Positions 13,701 to 25,583 of a DNA stretch of 64,000 nucleotides are shown piece after piece. Each line of letters starts with the position of its first letter. The first letter of the stretch is position 1. The DNA comes from Schistosoma mansoni (lineage: Eukaryota; Platyhelminthes; Trematoda; Strigeidida; Schistosomatidae), in NCBI RefSeq assembly GCF_000237925.1, contig NC_031497.1:3217295-3281294 (forward strand). Reading direction: 5' to 3'. The notes under the pieces are model-generated. The model worked only from the letters and a program-made list of their open reading frames with translations. It had not been told where the DNA came from and did no database searches. A program made the translations under genes and the position numbers.

Positions 13701-16700
13701 TTATTTGTGTATACCCCTTGGATAGGAGTTTTGGATAACAATTTGTTTCCATTAAATAACGATTTTATCACATTTGTTTTCAAGTAGACATATCAGCAGT
13801 CTAATTAAACAGCTTAACATGATCCAAAAACAAATAGAAACTTATTCGTAATAACTTCCAGTTGAAAAACTCACAAACTACTATCATCCAATAAAATTTG
13901 GTCATCCGGGTAAACCTCTTTTATTTGTCAGTAGATTTTATTTGATTTTTTTTATTTCGATAGTGTAATGATACACTATCGAAATTTATCAAAGGAACTA
14001 AGTGCTTTAAATTTCTTTATTTGTTTATTTATTTATTTTGAAACAGATGATCAAACTCGTGTCATATTAAAACAAGGATCTGGCGATTACATCAATGCTA
14101 GTTTTGTAAATGTAAGCTCGTTTATTTAAACAAATCATCGCCAACTATAACTGAACCAACTTTATTTCTAATTTTATTCAATTACACATGTCAATTTTTT
14201 ACTGTCATTTATGGTTTATTTTTCTTCACATGATCTAATATTTAAAAATTATGACTTTAAGCTTTTAGTACAGGTTCTTTAGCAATTAGCACTTACAGAT
14301 GAGATTTACCGTAAGTCAATGGAAGAATTGCAGTTTTTTACAATCGGACTTTGAAAAGTTGTAAATATCTCTGTTAAATTTTTCTAGCGGCTATCCTTAT
14401 GTTGACAATAGTAAACACGCGAAATATAAGTATTGCCTCATTAAGCTATTAAACGGTATTATACTACATTGAAATCATGAATCGATCAATACTAGATCAT
14501 CATTGAAAACCTGGAACTACTGAACGGCCGTTTGATTCTAGTATGGGACTCCTCAGCAATGCGCAATCACGACTCCACACGCTTGGTTTCACTGTATTGT
14601 ATTAGATGATCGTGATAATTCACTTAGGTTTAAAGATAAAGAAGTTGTTTTCACTCATCATATTATATAAAGCCGTTGTAATATTCTTGCTAAAGTAAAC
14701 ATTCATTTTTGATACTTTAAAGACAGATCTAGTTGTTATATTATCATTGATTGTTTTAGTACTCTCACTTTCGAAAATTGTTTTTATTTAATGATATAAG
14801 TCACTCAATCTGTTTTGATAATGTTTGCACAGATAGTTCGAGGTTAGAATAATTTAAATCATGGACTGACTTCGATGAAATAATCATTGTAAACAGCAGA
14901 GCACTGGACGGTTATTGCAGACTATTTTTAAGCTTCCTACTTGTGTGCGCTTATGATTAATACCCAATGTTATAGGTAACATTGAACCCACTTCCAATAT
15001 ACTTTAAACATACTAACTATGACCTCTCACTAGGATGTCGAATATTTTTAGGAAGCTAGTGGCTGTTAAGCAAACGATTTTCACTAAAGTAATAAATTTT
15101 TAACGCGAAATTATATACTGTTGAAGAGTCCCTTACTAACTTGAAACATCTCCTCATCCCTATCTCTTTTCCCACTACTGTATAACCGAAGTCACTCCTG
15201 CGAGGGAATAGTTAAAGTAGACTTTCTTGTCATTAATTTTGTCACTGTCTGCATTTTTATGCAATTTTTACAATTTGTAAAATTACCATTATTGCCCGTA
15301 AAATTGTTGTTTGACCGTCCATTCCGGTTTATGGTCGCACATAGCATAACCGAGTGATTATCGCTCACAAATACTCTGCTGCACACATGGGCTATTTCAG
15401 TTTCTGGGCAGAAGAATCTATTCATTCTTTTCAACTACATTTTGACCTTATCACTTATTAACCCTGACTGTTTTTATATGATCGTATAAGTGTTGACTGT
15501 TTATCCTATTCATTCTATGTCTGTAATTTATTTTCGGTCTGACTATAAATATTAAGTACCGCTTAATTAAAAGAAGTTAACTCACTTGCCTTCTCTGATC
15601 CGTTTAACTTCTCTCTCTCCTCTTCGCTTCCCTCGCTGCGTTTCTTCGATTGTCTGTCCCGTTCGACGATTGTATAAAATATACGTATTCAAACTGAATT
15701 TTCGTATTTGACTTACTTAATTCCATTATTCACTAACGCGATTTAAGTCGATAAAATATACGATGATATACGACATGAATATTTTGATGACAATCAACAC
15801 ACAATCCAAGTGGAGTCAGATACGAAACCACTAAACTTCTTAGTGTAAACTATCTTTTAATTGTTTTTATGACGATGCTTATTTTATCAGTAATTTACAT
15901 TCTGTTTTCAGCCCTCAGAACTATTTCATGTTCTGTCTATTCTAAACTATCTAGTCTAAAGATATTTCAATGATATCGTCTTTTGTATTTGTTTATGTGT
16001 CTTTGGTTGTCTATTAAACTCAGTTCGAATTTCACTGAGTTTTTGGTTAAATATGTTTTGTGATGTCTACATCATGAAACAGAATTAAATGGAAGATCAT
16101 TAAATGATGTCTTTATACAACAAACTTTCTTTGGGTATTTACAAACTACAAAAGTTATTACGGAACCGATCAAGATAATGTTTTCCCTCTTATAAACAGT
16201 GATATTTTCTCTTAATATGTTATTCATGTTACTTAAAAAAACTTTCATTTAGTGAGTCGATTAGTCAGCTTTTTTATCGCTTTCTTCATCACAATTCATA
16301 CTTTTATAGGCCTCGGATACACTTTAATTAAAACAAAATTTGCCTACTAGCGACTGCTTATATTCAAATTTCTATCACCTTTTTTCTAACACCGTAACGC
16401 GTTAAGTTAATTCATTCAAAAGTAAAGCAGTAACTCACCAATAATATGGAATGAGTATTTTACCACACATTTAGTGAAGTTGGAAATATTAATCATTTGA
16501 TAGGCATCCAGTACACGAAATATATATTCTGCATATTGGTAAACCTAAAGACCATAGTTTTCACCTTGAATAGGACCATGGTTACATATTGATGAAGGCT
16601 TTATAAACTAAGACAAAATAGTTGACCAGTGTTTCCAGATTATCATTGGTACATCATTTTGTGTCGTTTGTTAACGACCATCACCTTTAGTAACTGTACC

Positions 16701-19700
16701 TTTGCCCAAAACCTTGATTGTTTTCCTATCTAACACACAGAATGTTGATTTTGTACAACCTTTTGCAGATGATTACTTTATGAATTAACTTTTAGAAACC
16801 TATTTGGAACATCATTATTAGTCTCCAGTCTATCGGTAAATTCGCATGGAATCCTATCTATAAAATTTAATGTTTCAATCATATATATATATATTAGAAC
16901 TCTGCACAACATATTAACGTACCTTGAAAAACCCTATTCGTCAAATTATACTATAATCGAGTTGTAATAATGATCATTAAGATTTATCAATTAACACTTT
17001 TATAACTTAAAACACGAATTTATTATCAAGCTGTACAATCGTATATATATATGAAAATGTTTTGTTAAAGTACTAATTCCGTGAGGAAATGTGAACACTA
17101 ATAACCAAGATTATAATACTAGATTACGTAATACGAGTAATAACAACAGATTTATTGAATATAATAAGATGATTAAAATGAGTAAAATGTTTTGGTTACA
17201 ATAATTAAAGGTCATAGAGGTGTATTCATGAATAAAATAATGCGAATATAAAACATAAGTAAAGGGGAAATGGAATAACAATAATAATAATAATGGTAAG
17301 AGCTTCGGCTATTTTCTAGAAGTTTGATACGAAGAAATCTAGGTAGATTTGAGTGAATCATATAAACAATCTTAAAATCAGACTATGGATCCGTAGAATG
17401 ATTACAGTCAATTATATGTTCAAGTATAGAACTTCTAACTGCCTTCTTTTCACCCTTGTAGAACCAAACTGGGATATGTTCTCGTATCCGACTTGAAAGC
17501 GAGCGCTGGCTACGGCCATGAGGTTTGTAAGCAAAGATGGATAATGGCTAGCAGTGGAATCTAGGACGCGCGTTTCGTCCTATTTAGGACTCCTCAGCTA
17601 GATGTACCTGCATCTCAGAGTTGATGTTAACTCTGTGACTCGAACCCAGTACCTGTTGCTTCAAACGCCATTGAGTTATCCACTCAGCTACTGAGTCCTG
17701 ATAGCCACTTGCTTGTGCCAAATAGTACAAAACGCGTGTCCTGGATTCCACTGCTAGCCACTGTCCATCTTTACTTACTATGCTTGTGAAATAATGTTAT
17801 ATCGAGGCAATACGCACAGTAGGCGCATATGCCAATAAGAGACTGACCAGTCGCAGTCCTAAACATCAATGGGAAGATTCAAACAAGTAATACTGAGTGA
17901 ATTAACATGGGGATTATTGAAAATCCTCCTACTATAAAAAAAATCCATCTGTGTCCACATAATTCACAATATTCTGACCTAGGTATGTAGTCTGTCTTTA
18001 ATACTGATGCTGAAATGAAATTCAGTTCTTCATGTTTGTATAATTATAAACTCAATAAAAATTTTTGGCCAAACAGTTGTCAATCTTACTTGCCATACAT
18101 TTTGTATTAATGTGTTGAACAACAGGATATATACAAGATGAGACAAAAAGTTTTATCAATTTTTTTTCTCATTTATAGTGCTCAGAACAAGACACAGGTT
18201 AAAACTTAGAGTTTGGTCTTTTTTCTGTAAAGAATTGTAGACTGTTGTTATAATTTAGAAAATAATATCTGTTCATCACTTTGTGTAATAACCTGTTTTT
18301 TCCTGTATTGCATTTACATCAGTCAAAACAACTTACTCATTGAAAGTAAGTGAAAACGTTTAGTAACAAGGGTTTTTGAGTGAGAGTGACTTGATGTGTA
18401 TATGGTGTAATGAATGTTACACTGAATGTCAAGTGTGATTTCAATTATTTATTTCAACTTAATCCAATTTAGTCATGATATTATTTAAATTATCGGTTAA
18501 GTGCTCTGGCACGAGACTGGTAGGTCCTGGGTTCGAACCTCGCGAGGCGGGATCGTGGATGCGCACTGCTGAGGAGTCCCATAATAGGACGAAACGGCCG
18601 TCCAGTGCTTCCGGGTTTTCGATGGTTGTCTAGCTTCAATTAACTCATGATCTCAACTCTATAAAATTACTAAAATCTTCACCAAACCCTTCTGATTATT
18701 TAAATTAGTTAATAAAATTCAAACATCATTATCTCAGTAAAACATACAAATAAGTTATTACTAGTTTTTTTTGTTTTGCTGTGGTAACTTTTTTGTTTCA
18801 TCCGGAAACATCACCTTGGATAGTTTAACAAAAGAAAATCTACCATAATGGTGTCATCTATTCCATAACATGTAGTTGGTTTAGGTTACTAATCTTGGAA
18901 CAAATACTTTGACATCATTTGTAAACACCGAGTAAGGATATCGAAAGGTTAACATTTAAACACCCATGTGGAATTGTGACCACCTACAACAAAAGGTAGA
19001 AAAATAGAGTGTTTGATCTTTCTCTCTATTATGATCCTAGTCTTGGCACATTTCCCTCTTACATCAGCAAAAACTCTTTGGTTCTCTTGTCTCATTTTTC
19101 TCATCATAAAAGTTGTTACCATTTAGGGATTGTGACTATGATTCATAATACACGTCTTTCTTTTTAATTTTTTGGTTAATGGAGCACATACTCTACTCAC
19201 CCAAACGATTATACATTTCCAACATTCTCAGAAACGCAGTCTTTTTAGTATATTGTGTTGTATAGGATGTTTGATTTTATAATTTTATGTCTCTGTTACA
19301 CAACTATCAGAAGTAGGATTTTAATCATATCCGGTGTGTGACAAATATCACTAATCGCAATGGAGCATGGTCGATCCAAGTTAGCAGTGTAAATATAAAC
19401 TTGTTGATTTGAAGGTTAAATGACTACCACGAATTCTGAAGGTTATGGGCTTGACCTGTGGTAATGTGCACCAGTGAAGAGTTCAATACTAGAACTAAAT
19501 AGTTACAAGGTGGTTTCTGATTCTTAATAGGTGTCTAAACTTCTGTCTGTGTGGTTAAACTATAGGTAATATAGTATATATATATACTTCCAAGTCAACT
19601 TATTAAAAAAAATTTCTTTTACTAAGTTAATATTTTTATGTACTCCTGTTTTAAAACTCTATTACTTCTCTTGATCAACTAAAGCACACTAGTATCTAAA

Positions 19701-22700
19701 TTTTTCTATCTCATCCTGACAGAAGTACAATAGTTTGGCTATAAAGAAATTTTTGAGTTATACATAAAAAGAAACTACTCACACACGTAGCTGTTTATCA
19801 ATACTTGTTCAGTTGATAACTGATTCTGGTTACAACATTTTTGTATAAAGACTACTCTTTAACTCAACCAACCTCAAGCTTATGAGTTTCATATAAGCTC
19901 AACATTATGTGCTGTATTTAAACTGTGTGGTCCATGTAACAAGAAATATCGATATATGTTTTTTTTTAAATTTTTCTAGAAAAAAAGAGATATGATGGTA
20001 TTCAAATCCACCCTACTTGAATTTTATATAAAGTTATAGAATATAATTCATCAGTTTTATTTCCGTGTAATAAATAAATCGCACATTTTTAAATATTCAT
20101 CATTTTCATGGAAAACTTGTAGGTCGATTTCCCGACTGTAAAGCACCGTAGTCTTTTTTTTACAGTGAACAAATAAACCAAAATTTTTTGTCTTAGTTAT
20201 ACTTCTGAATTCATTTAAGTGTGATTGTATTATTAGTACCTGATAAATCTTAGAAAAATTCACTCCAATCACTATTATCAAACGAATGAAGCAGTAAATC
20301 AACATTTAGATTAAAAAAGTAAATGATATTTGAGATCGATTAGGTTAACAGTGAGTAACAATAACTTACTAATAACATAAGACGAAAATCGTGGTGTTCG
20401 ATACATTGACCGTCGTCAGAAAATGAAAATCATTGAATTCTGACCCACTAAGTGCTTCTTGTTGTACTTAGTTTTATAACCGAGAAACTATGATTTAAAC
20501 CCCTTTTCCCTCGATTGTTGTGCACTGTTAAGCTGTCTCAGACTAGAATGACAGAGGTAATTAATGCTTATTCGTCCCTGAAAAATTCCCATCATATTAA
20601 AACACAATTATATGAACGAAGAATATTCTTTTCAATAATTTCTCATCAGGTTCTACAATTATAAATCCAAATTAATAATCCATAAAAAATTGGCCAAGTT
20701 TAAGGCAGAGTACATCATTTAAGAAACTGTAACATGTGAATGAAGGAGTGTTTGTGTTATAAAATCAAATCAAATCGTTAATGTTGGGGTGACTAATATG
20801 TAGTGTCAACTTGAATCAGTTTATAGGTGAAATAAAATCGTAAGATAAATGATCAGAATATATATAATTCAGAGGGGGTTTTGTGGAGTATTTAGTATTT
20901 TCACAGTTGAAATCATGAGTCAATTGAAGCTAGACCACCATCGGAAACCTGGAAGCACTGGACGGCCGTTTCGTCCTATTATGGGACTCCTCAGCAGTGC
21001 GCATCCGCGAGATTCGAACCCAGGACCTACCAGTCTCGAGCCGAAGCCCTTAACCGATAGACCACTGAGCCGGCATCCGATGGTGTTAATGTCTAACTTC
21101 AACCAATCCACGATTTTGAGCGACCGTTCACCAATTGTCTTCAGTGAGCTGATATCTCTACAACAGACCTGGTAGAACTCCACTGGCCACTGTTCAACAC
21201 TAGAACTCAAGGAAANNNNNNNNNNNNNNNNNNNNNNNNNNNNNNNNNNNNNNNNNNNNNNNNNNNNNNNNNNNNNNNNNNNNNNNNNNNNNNNNNNNNN
21301 NNNNNNNNNNNNNNNNNNNNNNNNNNNNNNNNNNNNNNNNNNNNNNNNNNNNNNNNNNNNNNNNNNNNNNNNNNNNNNNNNNNNNNNNNNNNNNNNNNNN
21401 NNNNNNNNNNNNNNNAATTGACTCATGATTTCAACTGTGAAAATATATATAATTGACACAGGGTGAGAGATAGAAAAATGGGATTACAAATCAGAAATTA
21501 CGTAATATGTAGAATAATATGAATTATGTCAGATATAGTAAATAGGGGTGGATGCTGAATAAATTTCTCTAAAAGGTTAGCAAGTGTGATAATAATAATG
21601 ACTGATAAGATGTGTAGATAAAATAAGTTTAAGATATAAAAATGAACATTAATCAAATTAATGTCACCATACAATAGAATTGATTATTAACAAGTTGACC
21701 CTGAAGTTGGCCAGGGTAAAAGGAGAGGCTGGACATATTTCTTTTGGATGCAAAGCTCTGGCTTTTTGATACGAATAGCAATTGCCTCAACCGTCTGCAG
21801 GATTTTCAGTCTGAGGGAATTAGGTAGACTGCTGTTAACACGATATATTATTGTGAGAGATTGGTTGATGTTGATTTTATAGCACAAACACTCCTTCATT
21901 CACATGTTACAGTTTCTTAAATGATGTACTCTGCCTTAAACTTGGCCAATTTTTTATGGATTATTAATTTGGATTTATAATTGTAGAACCTGATGAGAAA
22001 TTATTGAAAAGAATATTCTTCGTTCATATAATTGTGCTTATTCGTCCTTAAAGTATGCTTATTGATCAGTCTCTTATTGGCATATGTGCATACTGTGTGT
22101 ATTGCCTCGATATAGCCCTAATTCACAAGCATGGTAAGCAAAGATGGACAGTGGCTAGCAGTGGAATCCACGATGCGTGTTTCGTCCTATTTGGGGCTCG
22201 TCAGCTGGATGTACCTGCATCTCAGGACTCAGTAGCTGAGTGGATAACGCGATGGCGTTTGAAGCGAAAGGTACTAGGTTCGAGTCCCAGAGTGATCATC
22301 AACTTTGAGACGCAGGTACATCCAGCTGGCGAGTCCCAAATAGGACTAAACGCGCGTCCTGGATTCCACTACTGGCCACTGTCCATCTTTGCTTATATTG
22401 TTTATCTGTTTCATGATATTAGAAATTTTTAAATATTAGAAATCTTTTAATTACCTTCACGTATAAATTATAGAACCTAGAACGACCTTGAACTTTTCTG
22501 TGACTTTTGGAATTCTAGGTTCTGTGAAATAAGTATTGTAATCTTAAGATTATTTACCGGACAATATTTATTCTATTCAAAAAATACAATCAGAAATTAT
22601 AATTGATGAATTTCATGTTTCAAAGTTGTCAAAAATATTATGTTTAATGCCTACTATTACATCATAACTAGTATTCATAGCAATTTAATAATACTAAAGT

Positions 22701-25536
22701 AATCACCGCAAATTAAAGACAACTGACTATGTATCTCACTGACTTCTTGAATTCTTCAATAGATTATTTTTGTTGAATTGGAACTTTTGTATGACCCTAT
22801 CATGTAACTACACGACCAAAAGTCTAGATTTAGAGGAGTTCAGGATTATAAACAATATTGAATAATATGAGTTTTTGAGACGAATGACTGTCATATCTGT
22901 TAAACATTTTTTATATGATAGTTCAAAACTTATCCTCAATTATAGACTGATCATACTAAACAGTCAATTAAAATGATAACAAATTTTTAACCAGAACTAA
23001 TCATTTTAAGTATTAAACTGGAAACATTAAATTATTCTAAGAATTTCCTAGAGTTTTTATTTATTTACTTCTTATATTCTCACAGATGGAATTTCCCAAA
23101 TGTGGAGTAAATCTTCGTTATATTGCAGCTCAAGGCCCATTACCAAATACTTATGGTGATTTTTGGCAAATGTGCTGGGAACAACAAGTTTGTTTGATCG
23201 TTATGTTGACAGCTATAAGTGAACGTGGTCGAGTAAGTTTTATTCATCACCATGTGTGGATTCTCACATTTTTTGAAGATAGGTCCTTAGAAATTATTCA
23301 TTATGATTGAAAAGACATCGGTTCACATAACGCTTTCTATTCTATAGTTCTGTATATCTTTTTGTATAAATTAAATACTAGTTTCGATTATTCACACCCT
23401 TTAATCACTGCTTACCAACTTGGAATATATTCAGAGGAAAAAACTGAAAAATTTAAGCAATTTTCTTTATTTTAATCTGTTGGATCATTTACTAACTTTC
23501 GGAATGTTGTATACCTATATGTAAACATACATAATAGCTAATAATAACTCACGAATCATTCTTGTTCCTTGACCCTTTAAAGAGTCAAACTAAAGAAATG
23601 TTTATTTTTCCAACCAGTTGATTTATAAGGGTAAACTGATTTAATATTCATTGAATGACAATTCTTAATTTATTTCACAATTATAAAAAGTACTTAATGG
23701 TATTGTTAAACTAATTCTCTACATCAATTACGGTTTTCTCTTTCAAACTACACTGTATTTTTTTTAGCAAAATGAGCTAGTTGTATCCAGAGAATTCTCC
23801 ATTAAGTTGGTTATTTTCAAAGTAATGAGTTTAAGTTAAACATCTACTTACGTCTCCGACAACAACACCAAACTCATAATCAACGAACTTAAAAAACTGA
23901 TTTATAACATTCCAATTGAAGTTAGGTCACAGAAATCAAACCACAAGTGATAACAGATACTCTTCATTGATATTGAAGGATAGATGCACTTTACCATAAA
24001 TATAAAATGAAAATAAGTGTGGATAACCAAGGAACTCAAAATTATTAATTCTAACGGTACTATATTGATAAATAAATCCAAAGATTCTTGTCTCAATCCT
24101 TGATGGAGTCGAGTTAGTAATTCAAATTCATTTAAGTTACTTCAGGGATATTTTTCATTAACTAATAACATCAACCAAAGAACCATTGATTCTAGTCATC
24201 AACTCCTAAGTATTTGTCACTTAAACCTCCATAGAGAAAATAGAAATAAGGACCCTTAAGTCAAACTGCGACCATGCTACCTTTTTACCTCTCAAATCGG
24301 AATCCATTGTTACATATGTTCAATCTTGATATGATATGCCATTACTGATATTTTTTCACAACTCTAATATATCACCTTGAGATGAAACCATTTACAAAAT
24401 AATATAAATTTCTTTTGTAAAAGTATAATTGATTGCATTTTTTATATTCGCTAACTTCTTGGATACTCTTTTTCTAATAAATTAAATTTCTATAACGTTT
24501 ATGACAACCGAAAACGATTGTCTCATGTCTATCGTTTCCACAATTAGATTAAAAAGAAGAAAATATAACTTCTTATGTTACATTTTTAACGAGTATCGAT
24601 AATAACCGTCTTTTTTTTAAAAAAAAAAAACGAAATTTTCTCTTTAACTTCGTCAATATTGAGACAGCAAGTGGGTTGTTTTTTTTCTCTAACGAAATTC
24701 ATTCCATAAATTTCTTCGAATAGTTTCCAAATTAATATTTATCAGCTTTGGCAAAACAAAATGAATGGTTTTTAAAAAAAAAATTTTATTTTCACTACTG
24801 TAAAATGATTATAGGTTAATCTTCTTTTTTTTCGAATGAATTGACGTCAGTTATTTTGGAATGTACATGATTTCGAATGGATCGATTTAGATTTTTCACG
24901 TAATCATAATTATAGGTCGTATTGTTTTTTACTTCCATGACTGATTAAGCTCGCCAGTGTCATAGGTAATATAAAATATAGTATACAATAATAATATCAG
25001 AAGGGGTTTTTGTGGAGAATTTAGTATTTTCATAGTTGCGAGCGTGAGTCAATTGAAGCTAGACCATCAAGGAAAACCTGGAAGCTCTAGAAGGACGTTT
25101 CGTCCTATTGTGGAGCTCCTCAGCAGTGTGCATCCACGACCTCACCTCGCAAGATTCGAACCCAGGACCTACCAGTCTCATGCCAGAGCACTTAATCGAT
25201 AGACCACTGAGCCGGCATCCGATGGTGTTTATGTCTAACTCCAACCAATCCACGAAGTTGAGCAACCATTCACCAATTGTCTTCAGTGAGGGGGCCACAC
25301 CCCGACAGACCTGGTTTGAACTCCACTGGTCACTGCTTCTCACTAGAACTCCTGGATTTACCTATCGAAGTCAGTCACTGGTAGGTCCTGGGTTTGAATC
25401 TCGCGAGGCGAGGTCGTGGATTCGTATTGATGAGGAGTCCCATAACAAGACGAAACGGCCGTCCAGTGCTTCCAGGTTTTCCTTGATGGTCTAGCTTCAA
25501 TTGACTCTCGCTTGCAACTATGAAAAACAAAAATAA

Positions 25537-25583
<47 letters not shown>

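Larger units (their letters stand above)
20868..21460. repeat. Palindromic hammerhead SINE composite, interrupted by an assembly gap
   Basis: The left end TTTTCACAGTTGAAATCATG and the right end CATGATTTCAACTGTGAAAA are perfect complements. The left unit, read on the minus strand, is a full SINE: CTCAGTGGTCTATCGGTTAA box A-like, GGTCCTGGGTTCGAATC box B, then a complete hammerhead. The right unit is mostly hidden by N 21216-21415. The same layout is complete at 25.0-25.5 kb. Confidence 0.75.
20565..22047 (-). mobile_element. Penelope-like element insertion with inverted termini and 13-bp target duplication
   Basis: The direct repeat TGCTTATTCGTCC occurs at 20565-20577 and 22035-22047. Inside it, inverted repeats of about 175 bp (about 20593-20770 and 21866-22034) bracket an ORF fragment (21687-21899, minus), a nested palindromic SINE (about 20868-21460) and a 200-N gap. 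Inverted terminal copies and short target duplications are known for Penelope-like insertions. The copy lacks the RT, so it is non-autonomous or truncated. Both termini carry an identical hammerhead core, sense at the 3' end (20614) and antisense at the 5' end. Confidence 0.78.

Noticed and set aside
20849-21459. Open frames of 108 and 179 codons around the first gap
   Set aside because: They consist of SINE sequence including the hammerhead and tRNA-like region, and one runs through N.
22219-22300. Possible tRNA gene (box A and box B present)
   Set aside because: It cannot be folded into a full cloverleaf by eye and is flanked by SINE arms; it is the tRNA-like head of a SINE.
22055-22432. 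125-codon open frame
   Set aside because: It lies entirely within a palindromic Sm-alpha-like SINE.
25059-25494. Two opposed open frames of 94 and 128 codons
   Set aside because: They are translations of the palindromic SINE arms.
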